Shown: in pieces, positions 33,658 to 42,331 of the stretch
Numbering within the stretch: the stretch's first letter is position 1
How the letters are laid out: each line of letters begins with the position of its first letter
Origin: Tissierella sp. P1
GTDB taxonomy: Bacteria; Bacillota; Clostridia; Tissierellales; Tissierellaceae
Direction: 5' to 3'
DNA length: 64,000 nt
NCBI RefSeq assembly: GCF_002266425.1
Contig: NZ_NPMN01000012.1
Span: 1-64,000, forward strand
Made by a program: the position numbers and the translations under genes
The notes under the pieces: generated by a model
Told to the model about the DNA's origin: nothing
The model's database searches: none
Seen by the model: only the letters and a program-made list of their open reading frames with translations

Positions 33658-34335
33658 ATGGATAGAATTGAAAGAAATAAGACTGAAATTTTAAGATATT
33701 TAGGATATAAGAATCAAGAAATAGACAGTGTTACTAATATGATAATCGAAGAATCTATAGATGAAATAAATTATTTAAAGAAAGAGAAATATATTTATAG
33801 ATTTTTTTGTATTTCAAAGAGGAAGGGTAAGCTATTGTTAGATAATAGCAGTCTAAAACTAATAGGAAATGATATTAAGAAACATTTAAACAAATCAGAG
33901 TCTTGTGTACTAATGGCTGCAACTTTAGGTCATGATGTGGATACTAAAATAAGGTACTATGAAAAAACTAATATGACAAAGGCATTGATATTGGATGCTT
34001 GTGCTACTGCTGCTATTGAAGAAATATGTAATAGATTATGTAAAGATATAAGTGATATTATAGCCCAAGATAATAAAAAATTAACTTCTAGATATAGTCC
34101 TGGCTATGGAGACTTCCCATTGAATATCCAAAGTGATTTTTTGGAAGTATTGGGAGCAAAAAAATCCATGGGACTTATGGCTTCATCTGAAAGTATATTA
34201 ATACCTAGAAAATCAGTTACAGCAATAGCAGGAATCATAGACATAGATAGTAAGGCAGAAGAAATTAGCTGTTTAAACTGTAATAAATATGCTACATGTA
34301 ATTTTAGTAAGGGAGATGCTAGATGTGGGACTTAG
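33658..34335 (+). CDS. Stand-alone cobalamin-dependent methionine synthase activation domain protein
   Basis: The 225-residue protein corresponds to the C-terminal reactivation domain of MetH, which binds SAM and remethylates inactive cob(II)alamin. Visible features are 'CVLMAATLGHDVD', 'LILDACATAAIEEICNRL', the SAM-binding 'TSRYSPGYGDFPLNIQ' and a cysteine-containing tail 'CLNCNKYATCNF'. It overlaps metH by about ten bases, so the two products are probably made together and act as separate subunits. This split is common in Clostridia. The ATG at 33658 follows GAGGTTGTG. Confidence 0.93.
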   Translation: MDRIERNKTEILRYLGYKNQEIDSVTNMIIEESIDEINYLKKEKYIYRFFCISKRKGKLLLDNSSLKLIGNDIKKHLNKSESCVLMAATLGHDVDTKIRYYEKTNMTKALILDACATAAIEEICNRLCKDISDIIAQDNKKLTSRYSPGYGDFPLNIQSDFLEVLGAKKSMGLMASSESILIPRKSVTAIAGIIDIDSKAEEISCLNCNKYATCNFSKGDARCGT

Positions 34336-36715
34336 AGATTTTTTAAATGAAGGAATTATAATATTTGATGGAGCTATGGGTACTATGCTTCAAAGCAGAG
34401 GACTAAAGATAGGTGAATTACCAGAAAAATTAAATATTGAATCACCTGAAATAATAGTTGAAATCCATAAGAAATATATAGAGGCAGGCTCAAAGATTAT
34501 AACTACTAATACATTTGGTGCCAATGAACTTAAACTTAAAAATAGCGGTTATACTGTTGAAGAAATAATTCATAGGGCAGTTAAAAATGCAAAAGAAGCT
34601 ATTGACGGAAAAAATGTATATATAGCTTTAGATATAGGACCTATTGGAGAGTTATTAGAGCCTATGGGAACATTGGGATTTGAAGATGCTTATAATATCT
34701 TTAAAGATCAAGTGATTCAGGGGGTAAAAAACGGAGTAGATCTAATACTGATAGAAACTATGACAGATTTATATGAAGCAAAGGCAGCTATATTAGCAGC
34801 TAAGGAAAATTCAGATTTACCAGTGTTTTGCACCATGAGCTTTGAAAAAGATAAAAGAACTTTTACAGGTTGTAATATTATATCTATGGTCATGGTACTG
34901 CAAGGATTAGGAGTAGATGCATTGGGAGTTAATTGCTCGTTAGGTCCTAAAGAAATAGAACCTATAGTAGATGAAATATTAAAGATTTCTAAAGTGCCAG
35001 TTATGGTTCAAGCAAATGCAGGACTGCCATCTATAGTTGATGGAAATACAGTTTTTAATATCTCTCCAGAGGAGTTTGCATTATATGGAAGGCGATTTGG
35101 AGAAAAGGGTGTAAAGGTTATAGGGGGATGTTGTGGAACAACGGATAAGCATATAGAGGCTTTAGTTAGTGCTTTAAATAATATTGTAGTACAAGATAGA
35201 GAATATTATCCTATAAATAGTATATGTACTCCTACAAATGCAGTAGTTATTGATGAAGTAAAGGTAATCGGTGAAAGGATAAACCCTACAGGAAAAAAAC
35301 TTTTCAAAGAAGCCTTAGTCAGGGGAGATATAGATTATATATTAAGAGAAGCCATAGCTCAAGTTGAAGCAGGAGCAGATATCTTAGATGTAAATGTAGG
35401 GTTGCCAGAGATAAATGAAGAAGAAACCATGGTTAAGGTTATTAAAGAAATACAATCTATACTGGATGTTCCTCTCCAAATTGATTCTACTAATCCTAGA
35501 GTTATTGAAAAAGGATTAAGAATTTATAATGGTAAAGCTATAGTTAATTCAGTAAATGGAGAGGATGAAAGCTTAGATAAGATTCTTCCTATAGTAAAAA
35601 AATATGGTGCTTCTGTAGTAGGTCTTACATTAGATGAAAGAGGAATACCAAAAACTGCTTTAGAAAGATTTAAGATTGCAGAAAAAATTGTAAAAAGAGC
35701 AGAGGAATATAATATAGATAAAGAGGATATCTATATAGATTGCCTGACATTAACAGCTGCAGCACAGCAAGAAGGTGTAAAGGAAACATTAAAGGCTATT
35801 GAATTAGTAAAGGAGAAATTAAAAGTAAAGACTGTCCTTGGAGTATCCAATGTGTCCTTTGGACTACCAAATAGAGAATTGTTAAATAGAACATTCTTGG
35901 CATCAAGTATATATGCAGGTTTGGATTTACCTATAATAAATCCATTGAACAAGGAAATGATGGATACAATAATATCATCTAAAGTATTATGGAATGATGA
36001 CAAAGGAGCTAAGGAATATATTAACTCCTACGAAAATATAAGGAATGAAAGTGATTCCAAAGAGATTTATAAAACCAATGGAGAAGATTTGTTTAATATA
36101 ATATTAAAAGGAATTAAAGAAGAAGCTAAAGATGCAACTGAAAAGTTACTATTATATAAGGAGCCCCTAGATATAGTTAATGGATATATAGTCCCTGCAT
36201 TGGATCTGATGGGGGAGAAATATGAAAAGGGAGAGATATTCCTTCCTCAGCTAATACGGTCAGCTGAAACTGTAAAGAACTCCTTTGAAATCATAAAGGA
36301 AGGTTTAATAGGAGAATCGAAACTTCAAATTTCTAAGGGCAAGATAATATTAGCTACGGTAAAAGGAGATATCCATGATATAGGTAAAAATATAGTGAAA
36401 GTTCTATTGGAGAATTATAACTATGAAATTATAGATTTAGGAAAAGATGTACCCAAGGAAAAGATAGTAGAAGAAGCAATTAAAAATGATGTTAAGCTCA
36501 TAGGACTTAGCGCTTTAATGACTACAACAGTAAAGAATATGGAGGATACAATAAAGACTTTAAAAAAAGAAAATTCCAATTTTGTAGTTATGGTTGGAGG
36601 AGCAGTGCTAAATGAGGAGTATGCTAATATGATAAAGGCAGATTTCTATGCTAAAGATGCAAGGGATGCTGTAACCATAGCAAGGAAGGTATTAGGGCAG
36701 AATAAAATAAACTGA
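34325..36715 (+). CDS. metH: Cobalamin-dependent methionine synthase without reactivation domain
   Basis: The ~796-residue enzyme transfers a methyl group from methyl-THF to homocysteine. I chose GTG 34325, ten bases from AAGGGAG; ATG 34316 is too close and TTG 34289 lacks a site. Domains in order: homocysteine-binding (1-300, with 'GAMGTMLQSRGL', Zn ligands in 'GVNCSLGP' and 'GGCCGTT'), pterin-binding (~310-580, 'VIGERINPTGKKLFKEAL', 'DVNVGLPEINEEE'), cobalamin cap and Rossmann cobalamin domain (~590-796, 'GDIHDIGKNIVKVLL' with the cobalt-binding His, 'LSALMTTTV', 'VGGAVL'). The missing reactivation domain is the overlapping upstream gene. Confidence 0.96.
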   Translation: MGLRDFLNEGIIIFDGAMGTMLQSRGLKIGELPEKLNIESPEIIVEIHKKYIEAGSKIITTNTFGANELKLKNSGYTVEEIIHRAVKNAKEAIDGKNVYIALDIGPIGELLEPMGTLGFEDAYNIFKDQVIQGVKNGVDLILIETMTDLYEAKAAILAAKENSDLPVFCTMSFEKDKRTFTGCNIISMVMVLQGLGVDALGVNCSLGPKEIEPIVDEILKISKVPVMVQANAGLPSIVDGNTVFNISPEEFALYGRRFGEKGVKVIGGCCGTTDKHIEALVSALNNIVVQDREYYPINSICTPTNAVVIDEVKVIGERINPTGKKLFKEALVRGDIDYILREAIAQVEAGADILDVNVGLPEINEEETMVKVIKEIQSILDVPLQIDSTNPRVIEKGLRIYNGKAIVNSVNGEDESLDKILPIVKKYGASVVGLTLDERGIPKTALERFKIAEKIVKRAEEYNIDKEDIYIDCLTLTAAAQQEGVKETLKAIELVKEKLKVKTVLGVSNVSFGLPNRELLNRTFLASSIYAGLDLPIINPLNKEMMDTIISSKVLWNDDKGAKEYINSYENIRNESDSKEIYKTNGEDLFNIILKGIKEEAKDATEKLLLYKEPLDIVNGYIVPALDLMGEKYEKGEIFLPQLIRSAETVKNSFEIIKEGLIGESKLQISKGKIILATVKGDIHDIGKNIVKVLLENYNYEIIDLGKDVPKEKIVEEAIKNDVKLIGLSALMTTTVKNMEDTIKTLKKENSNFVVMVGGAVLNEEYANMIKADFYAKDARDAVTIARKVLGQNKIN

Positions 36716-36741
36716 GTGAGAAATGAGTGCTCAGTTTATTT
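36705..36741 (+). terminator. Terminator of metH
   Basis: AAATAAACTGAG (36705-36716) pairs with CTCAGTTTATTT (36730-36741). The 5' arm includes the metH stop codon. Confidence 0.88.
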
Positions 36742-36862
36742 CAAAAAAGCAATGACTATGGAAAACAATAAAACTAATAAGAACAATATATAACACATAC
36801 GAATAAATACTTTCTAGCAATAGATAGTCTGTAAATTAACTAGAAAAATATTAATTGCTTAT

Positions 36863-37018
36863 CTATGTTTTTTTGTTTTTTAGTGAGCTTATAAAAAAGA
36901 TAATCATTTTAACAAGCTTTTCCCCAATAAAATTTGAAACTTTCATCCAAAAATTTATTAACACTATGAAAATAATAAGCATAACTAATATCCCCCAAAT
37001 AAACTCAATATAATCCAT
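36863..37018 (-). CDS. Putative 51-residue single-pass membrane protein
   Basis: A minus-strand ORF of 51 codons starts at the ATG whose first base is 37018. A perfect AGGAGG lies seven bases upstream on that strand. Residues 5-24 are strongly hydrophobic ('FIWGILVMLIIFIVLINFW'), followed by a basic amphipathic stretch and a lysine-rich tail 'LKNKKT'. No homologue is recognised. The strong ribosome site and membrane-protein composition favour a real gene; chance is possible because the region is AT-rich. It lies alone in a 740-base gap between metH and the MBL gene. Confidence 0.5.
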   Translation of the reverse strand: MDYIEFIWGILVMLIIFIVLINFWMKVSNFIGEKLVKMIIFFISSLKNKKT

Positions 37019-37408
37019 AATATCCTCCTCAATATTTTATATGTTTCTTCATATTCTACAGGTTATTTCCAAGTTTGTTTTTTGCCTATCAGACGTAGGT
37101 GATTCTTGGGAATCTAATAATTTTTCTGAACTGCTGGCTCACTTAATTTTGTGTCCATAACTATATACTAACACAAGTTATATTTTGGGTGTATTATAAA
37201 ATTCATACGGAAAGATTTTCTAGGTTCAATAGGCTAGGAATTGGAAAATTTATCGATATAAATAGCTCATCTATATAAGGGTTAGAGATAGTATGATTTT
37301 TAGTCATTGAATTTTGAATAAAATGGAATTTTAAGATAGAATTATGTAGTTAATAAATAAGTGTGGTAGGATAATGGGGGCATATTAGTGTCCCTATTTT
37401 AAATTCAT
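37019..37408. other. Intergenic stretch without a recognisable gene
   Basis: About 390 bases of AT-rich sequence. I see no ORF with a ribosome site, no RNA family and no strong terminator. It should contain the promoter of the minus-strand small protein at its left end. Confidence 0.6.
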
Positions 37409-37437
37409 TTGACAATACATAAATAAAAAAATATCAT
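37409..37437 (+). promoter_or_regulatory. Sigma-A type promoter for the MBL hydrolase gene
   Basis: TTGACA (37409-37414) and TATCAT (37432-37437) with a 17-base, A-rich spacer, about 30 bases before the TTG start. Confidence 0.7.
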
Positions 37438-37468
37438 ATAGTTAATATACTAAGGTGGGGTGAAAAAA

Positions 37469-38440
37469 TTGATTACAAAGGTATATGAGGATATATATAT
37501 GATAGAAGTGATACTACCTAACAATCCTTTAAAGGCATTAAATTCTTATGTAATAAAAGGTAACGATAAATCTCTGATAATAGACACTGGATTTAACAGG
37601 GAGGAATGTATTGATGCTCTTTTCAATGGGTTAGAAGAACTGAATATAGATATAAAAGATACAGAACTGTTTATAACTCATCTACATGCAGATCATTCAG
37701 GAATGGCCTCCATATTTAAAGAAGCAGGAGTAAAAATCTATGCAGGTGAAATAGATGGAAGATTAATCAATGAAATGACAGGAAATGATTATTGGGAAAG
37801 GTTTGAAGAATTTAAGATTTTGCTTGATTTAGAAAGAGATAAGGTGACCTTTTCTGAGCATCCAGGATATAGATATTGTTTAAAAGAGCCTGTGGAATTT
37901 ACCTACTTGAAAGAAGGAAAAGGCATACAGGTAGGAATATATTTTTTTGAAGTAATCGATATTCCAGGACATACTCCAGGACATATTGGACTGTATGAAA
38001 GAAATCATAAGCTATTTTTCTGTGGTGATCATATATTAGATAAGATTACACCTAATATAGGGTTTTGGGGATTTGAAGAGAATATATTAGCAACATATTT
38101 TAATAGTTTAGCAAAAGTATATTCCTATGATATAGATTATTTATTTTCTGCCCATAGAAATATAATCAGAGATCATACTAGACGAATAAATGAATTAATA
38201 TTCCATCATAAAGAAAGACTTGGTGAAATTGTTCATATATTAAAGGATGGAGAATTATCTGTAAGAGATGTAGCTGCACAGATGCATTGGAGTATTAGAG
38301 CTAGGGATTGGGAGGATTTTCCTATTCCACAGAAATGGTTTGCGGCAGGTGAAGCTATGTCACATCTAGAACATTTATATTGTACAGGCAAGCTAAATAA
38401 AGAATTAAGAGAAGGAAAGCTGTTTTTTAAGTTAAAATAG
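37469..38440 (+). CDS. MBL-fold metallo-hydrolase
   Basis: The 323-residue protein starts at TTG 37469 behind AAGGTGGGG; GTG 37460 would put the ribosome site inside the gene. The binuclear metal motif is 'THLHADHSG' (H71, H73, D75, H76), with further ligands in 'IDIPGHTPGHIGLY' and 'FFCGDHILDKITPNIGFW' and a final His in 'LFSAHRN'. The last ~95 residues form a helical domain ('HKERLGEIVHILKDGELSVR') as in the glyoxalase-II/LACTB2-like subgroup, where a winged helix follows. Substrate unknown. An alcohol dehydrogenase gene follows 50 bases later. Confidence 0.88.
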   Translation: MITKVYEDIYMIEVILPNNPLKALNSYVIKGNDKSLIIDTGFNREECIDALFNGLEELNIDIKDTELFITHLHADHSGMASIFKEAGVKIYAGEIDGRLINEMTGNDYWERFEEFKILLDLERDKVTFSEHPGYRYCLKEPVEFTYLKEGKGIQVGIYFFEVIDIPGHTPGHIGLYERNHKLFFCGDHILDKITPNIGFWGFEENILATYFNSLAKVYSYDIDYLFSAHRNIIRDHTRRINELIFHHKERLGEIVHILKDGELSVRDVAAQMHWSIRARDWEDFPIPQKWFAAGEAMSHLEHLYCTGKLNKELREGKLFFKLK

Positions 38441-38490
38441 ATTTCTTTGGGTATTAATAGTAAGATAAATATTATATGGGAGATGATGAT

Positions 38491-39660
38491 ATGCTTAATT
38501 TTAACTATAATATTCCTACTAAAATTTTCTTTGGTGAAGGGAAAATAGAAGTTCTAGGAAAACAGATAAAGAAATATGGCTCTAGGGTGCTTTTAGCTTA
38601 TGGTGGAGGAAGTATTAAAAAGATTGGACTATATGACAAGGTGGTTGAGATTTTAAGAGAGAATAATATACCCTATTATGAGCTTTCTGGAATAGAGCCA
38701 AATCCAAGAGTAGAATCTGTAGCTGAAGGCGTAAGGATATGTAGAGATAATAATATTGATTTTATCTTAGCTGTAGGTGGAGGAAGTACTATAGATTGCT
38801 GTAAGGTTATAGCTGCTGCATATTATTATGATGGTAATCCGTGGGATTTAGTAATTCGTAAAGCAAAAATTGAAAAAGTATTACCTATTGGAACTATACT
38901 TACATTAGCAGCTACTGGCTCAGAAATGGATGCTGGTGCTGTTATAAGTAATATGGAAACTAATCAAAAATATGGAATTGGCCACTCTGGAATGTTTCCT
39001 AAGTTTTCAATTTTAGATCCAACATATACCTATACTGTATCAAAATATCAGACAGCATCTGGTGTAGCTGACATTATGAGCCATACTTTTGAAGAATATT
39101 TTAGCAATGAAAAAGGAGCATATTTACAGGATAGATTGGCAGAATCGATTCTGAAGACTTGTATGAGATATGGTAGAATTGCTATAGATGAGCCAGAAAA
39201 CTATGAGGCAAGAGCAAACCTTATGTGGGCCTCTTCATTAGCTATAAATGGATTATTAGGATATGGAAAAGACTCTGCTTGGGCAGTTCATCCATTAGAA
39301 CACGAACTATCTGCATACTATGATATTACACATGGTATAGGATTAGCAATACTAACACCTCATTGGATGGAACATGTATTAGATGAAAATACTATATGGA
39401 AATTTGTAGAGTATGGTGTAAATGTATGGAATATAGATTCAAGTCTTGATGATATGGAAATAGCTAAGATGTCTATTGAAAAGACTAGTGAGTTTTTCAA
39501 ATCCTTGGATATTCCAATGACCCTCAGAGAAGTAGGCATAGATGAACACAAACTTGAGATCATGGCTAGAGATGTAATAGATTACGTCGGAGGAACTGTT
39601 GGCAACTTCAAGGCCTTAGACTATGAAGATGTGTTGAGTATCTATAAGAAAGCACTGTAA
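38491..39660 (+). CDS. Iron-containing alcohol dehydrogenase (butanol dehydrogenase-like)
   Basis: The 389-residue enzyme belongs to the group III (Fe-ADH) family, close to clostridial NADPH-dependent butanol dehydrogenases. The start ATG 38491 follows GGGAGATGATG; ATG 38476 is upstream of that site. NAD(P) binding: 'LLAYGGGSIKKIGLYDKV' and 'LAVGGGSTIDCCKVIAAA'. Metal ligands are the Asp in 'SGVADIMSHTFEEYF' with its His, and the two His in 'WAVHPLEHELSAYYDITHG'. It probably reduces aldehydes to alcohols. It may share a transcript with the MBL hydrolase. Confidence 0.94.
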   Translation: MLNFNYNIPTKIFFGEGKIEVLGKQIKKYGSRVLLAYGGGSIKKIGLYDKVVEILRENNIPYYELSGIEPNPRVESVAEGVRICRDNNIDFILAVGGGSTIDCCKVIAAAYYYDGNPWDLVIRKAKIEKVLPIGTILTLAATGSEMDAGAVISNMETNQKYGIGHSGMFPKFSILDPTYTYTVSKYQTASGVADIMSHTFEEYFSNEKGAYLQDRLAESILKTCMRYGRIAIDEPENYEARANLMWASSLAINGLLGYGKDSAWAVHPLEHELSAYYDITHGIGLAILTPHWMEHVLDENTIWKFVEYGVNVWNIDSSLDDMEIAKMSIEKTSEFFKSLDIPMTLREVGIDEHKLEIMARDVIDYVGGTVGNFKALDYEDVLSIYKKAL

Positions 39661-39678
39661 AAGCAAAAAGGTTATTAC

Positions 39679-39705
39679 TTCTACTTAGTAGTTGTTTAAG
39701 TAGAA
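39679..39705 (+). terminator. 9-bp hairpin between the alcohol dehydrogenase and PfkB genes
   Basis: TTCTACTTA (39679-39687) pairs with TAAGTAGAA (39697-39705). It is weak and lacks a clear T run. Confidence 0.4.
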
Positions 39706-39765
39706 ACTAAGATTTTGGTTTTAATTGTGAATTATCAATTGTGCATTGTATAAAGGGGGGAGAAT

Positions 39766-40698
39766 GTGATTTTAAACATAGATTTGAATCCTAATTTGGA
39801 TAGAAATTATACATTAGACAAGGTATATCTAGGCAAGAACAATAACACTAAATCCTTTAGTTGTAACCCTAGTGGAAAAGCTTTCATCTCTTCAATTTTA
39901 TTAGATGCCTTTAATGAAGATTCTTTCATTACTGGATTTCTTGGTGGTATAAATGGAGAATATTTTCATAAAAGATTAACAGAGATGAAGATGGCACATG
40001 AATTTATACCTATAAAAGAGGAAACTAGAACAATAATTAGATTAAAAGATAATGAGAATGATACCACTATATTAGAAGAAGGACCTAGGATTACTCGAGA
40101 GGAAGTAGTGAGTTTTTATGAGCTATATTCTCGGCTAATTGAAAGAGCTAATATTATCTGTGGATTAGGTTCTCTTCTTCCCCAAGGTGTACCAAAGGAT
40201 ATTTACTTTGACTTAATAACCTTAGCTAATAAAAGGGGAAAAAAATTTATCCTAGATATAGGAGAAGATGGATTATCCTATGGAATTGATGCTACTCCTT
40301 ATATGGTAATACTTAATCAAAGAGAACTTGAAGATATTCTTAAAGTAAGTTTACATTTCGAAAATGAAATAATTAAATCCGGTAGATATATCCTTGACAG
40401 AGGTGTAGAGTTTATAGTTATAGATTTACAAAATAGAGGAAGTTTAGTACTTGGACAAGATAGAGGTTATAGGGTGGAGATTCCTTATCTAGGCAATACA
40501 ATAGCTAATATAGACTATAATGGTATGTCAGCGGGATTTGCCTTAGGGATCAATAGAAATTATGACATTGAAATGACCATAAGATTAGGACAAGCATTTA
40601 ATATTGTATCTAATTTAGAATCAGATATAATGAAGATTGAAGCAAGTGATATTAAAAGACTTATGAGTCAAATAGAAATTTATCCTATTAATTATTAA
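39766..40698 (+). CDS. PfkB-family protein with degenerate active site (1-phosphofructokinase-like)
   Basis: The 310-residue protein, starting at GTG behind GGGGGGAG, aligns with 1-phosphofructokinase/tagatose-6-phosphate kinase: 'LNIDLNPNLDRNYTLDKVYL' at the N-terminus, 'GFLGGINGEYFHKRL', 'ICGLGSLLPQGVPKDIYFDL' and 'YMVILNQRELEDIL'. The usual GGKGIN reads 'PSGKAFIS', and the catalytic GAGDS loop reads 'IDYNGMSAGF', which replaces the general-base Asp with Asn. It may be a non-catalytic or altered-specificity relative. It lies 16 bases ahead of an isochorismatase-family gene, suggesting one operon. Confidence 0.8.
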   Translation: MILNIDLNPNLDRNYTLDKVYLGKNNNTKSFSCNPSGKAFISSILLDAFNEDSFITGFLGGINGEYFHKRLTEMKMAHEFIPIKEETRTIIRLKDNENDTTILEEGPRITREEVVSFYELYSRLIERANIICGLGSLLPQGVPKDIYFDLITLANKRGKKFILDIGEDGLSYGIDATPYMVILNQRELEDILKVSLHFENEIIKSGRYILDRGVEFIVIDLQNRGSLVLGQDRGYRVEIPYLGNTIANIDYNGMSAGFALGINRNYDIEMTIRLGQAFNIVSNLESDIMKIEASDIKRLMSQIEIYPINY

Positions 40699-40714
40699 GT
40701 AGAGGAGTGATATA

Positions 40715-41263
40715 ATGGATAGATATACATTAAACAGAGATAACACAGCATTACTTATTATTGATATTCAAGAGAAATTAGCTTCTATAATGAAATATAA
40801 GGAACAAGTAATCGATAACACAAAGATATTGATTACTGCGGCTAAAGAAATGAACGTGCCTATTATTGTTACAGAACAATATCCGAAGGGAATAGGTCCT
40901 ACAGTAGCTGAGATAAAGGAAGCTGTAGATAATATGGAGGCATTTGAAAAAACTAATTTTTCTGCATATATAGGTAAAATCAAAGAAACATTAGATGCTA
41001 CCGGTAGAAAAAAAGTAATTATAACAGGGATGGAAACTCATATATGTGTCTTTCAAACGGCTAGAGATTTAATAGATAATGGATATGAGGTATTTATTGC
41101 GAGAGATGCTGTATGTTCAAGAACTAAAGAAAACTTTTTAAATGGATTAGAACTTATGAAAGATGTTGGAGCAGTTATATCAAATACTGAAGCAATTGTA
41201 TTTGATCTTCTTAAAATTGCTGGTACTCCAGAATTTAAAGTATTATCTAAATTAATTAAATAA
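40715..41263 (+). CDS. Isochorismatase-family hydrolase
   Basis: The 182-residue protein has the cysteine-hydrolase triad of the family: Asp in 'ALLIIDIQEKLA', Lys in 'FEKTNFSAY' and Cys in 'ITGMETHICVFQTA', with the cis-peptide region just before the Cys. Relatives include nicotinamidase, N-carbamoylsarcosine amidase and many enzymes of unknown substrate; nicotinamidase metal ligands (DxH) are not evident. GAGGAG precedes the ATG. The PfkB-like gene stands directly upstream, and a strong hairpin separates it from the metalloprotease-like gene. Confidence 0.9.
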   Translation: MDRYTLNRDNTALLIIDIQEKLASIMKYKEQVIDNTKILITAAKEMNVPIIVTEQYPKGIGPTVAEIKEAVDNMEAFEKTNFSAYIGKIKETLDATGRKKVIITGMETHICVFQTARDLIDNGYEVFIARDAVCSRTKENFLNGLELMKDVGAVISNTEAIVFDLLKIAGTPEFKVLSKLIK

Positions 41264-41274
41264 TAATAAAGAAT

Positions 41275-41325
41275 ACTCCTCTTTTAAAGCCATATATATT
41301 TAGTATAACGCTTTAGGAGAGGAGT
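41275..41325 (+). promoter_or_regulatory. Hairpin containing the ribosome site of the HExxH gene
   Basis: Arm 41275-41290 (ACTCCTCTTTTAAAGC) pairs with 41310-41325 (GCTTTAGGAGAGGAGT), 14 Watson-Crick and two G-U pairs. The 3' arm contains AGGAGAGGAG, the ribosome site for GTG 41331. It may end the isochorismatase transcript, limit read-through translation, or both. Confidence 0.6.
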
Positions 41326-41330
41326 TTCTT

Positions 41331-42266
41331 GTGAAAATTAATATTGAGGGAATTAAATTATTAGAAAAAATATTTGAAGATTATTACCTAAATTATGATA
41401 CTTTAATAAAGTTTACAAAATCAAAGGGTACAAAGGGATTTATAGATCATGAAAAGAGCTTCAATAGAGATATAAGTAAATCAAAGATAATAGCAGAATT
41501 AATAAAATTAGAAGAAGACAATGAGTATAAGGATATATATGATTTTTATATATTAAGAGAAGATGTATCTAGACTAAAGAAATCACTACTATATATAGAT
41601 AAGAATGGAGAGACGATTATAAATGAATCATTATCTAAGGTATATAATTTTATTCCTAAAAATATAAAAATTCAACCTAATATTTATCTTTATGCAGGAG
41701 GTATAGATGGAGGTTTTACAGTATATAGAAAAGATATTTTTATTAATTACATAAAATATTTTAATGACTTAGATGAATTTACTAAGGTGATTAGCCATGA
41801 ATTATTTCATTGTAGATTAGTTTCTTTAAATAATAAATTTAAAAATTTATTCATTGATAATATTAATAATAGATATACTTATGAAATTTTAGGAAAAATA
41901 TTAGAAGAAGGGACTGCATGTCTAATACAGCATGGTAGCATTTTAGAAAAAGATGATCCTATAGGAACCATTACCAAGGAAAAGATGAAGCTAATAGGTA
42001 AAAAGTTTTCACAGCTAAACTATATTTTGTTAGGGATAAGAGAAGGTAATATAAATTACCTAGAAATGGAAAAGCTAGATATTTATTCTTTGGGTTATTA
42101 TATAGCAAGTTCACTATATGATTTTTATGGTAAGGAAATATTGTTACCTTGGATAGAAAAGTACGATTATAAAAAACCAATAAAATCATATATTCAAGCT
42201 ATGAGACAAACAGGAAATAATTCAGGATTCACTAAAGAAATTGAAGGCTGGTTATTACAGTTATAA
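41331..42266 (+). CDS. Putative zinc metallopeptidase (HExxH), uncharacterised
   Basis: The 311-residue protein starts at GTG 41331. A gluzincin motif 'VISHELFHCRLVS' provides HExxH, and 'GKILEEGTACLIQHG' about 50 residues later could give the third ligand (Glu), as in DUF2268/DUF5700-like peptidases. The N-terminal 120 residues are charged and helical with no known domain. No signal peptide or membrane segment is evident, so it is likely cytoplasmic. The ribosome site lies in a hairpin, suggesting restrained expression. Substrate unknown. Confidence 0.72.
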   Translation: MKINIEGIKLLEKIFEDYYLNYDTLIKFTKSKGTKGFIDHEKSFNRDISKSKIIAELIKLEEDNEYKDIYDFYILREDVSRLKKSLLYIDKNGETIINESLSKVYNFIPKNIKIQPNIYLYAGGIDGGFTVYRKDIFINYIKYFNDLDEFTKVISHELFHCRLVSLNNKFKNLFIDNINNRYTYEILGKILEEGTACLIQHGSILEKDDPIGTITKEKMKLIGKKFSQLNYILLGIREGNINYLEMEKLDIYSLGYYIASSLYDFYGKEILLPWIEKYDYKKPIKSYIQAMRQTGNNSGFTKEIEGWLLQL

Positions 42267-42331
42267 AAAATCAGCACTAACTCCTTAATAATGCATATTT
42301 TATATTAACGAATAAAAAAGGAGTGAAAATC

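Noticed and set aside
37040-37150. A possible remnant of a transposase or repeat in the gap after metH
   Set aside because: Only a 14-codon frame and a short GACGTAGGTGA word resembling part of repeat copy B were found; too short to support either reading.
39720-39752. AATTGTGAATTATCAATTGTGCATTG-like direct repeat before the PfkB gene
   Set aside because: The word repeats only about twice over 30 bases; it looks like simple slippage, with no array or flanking structure to support a repeat family.
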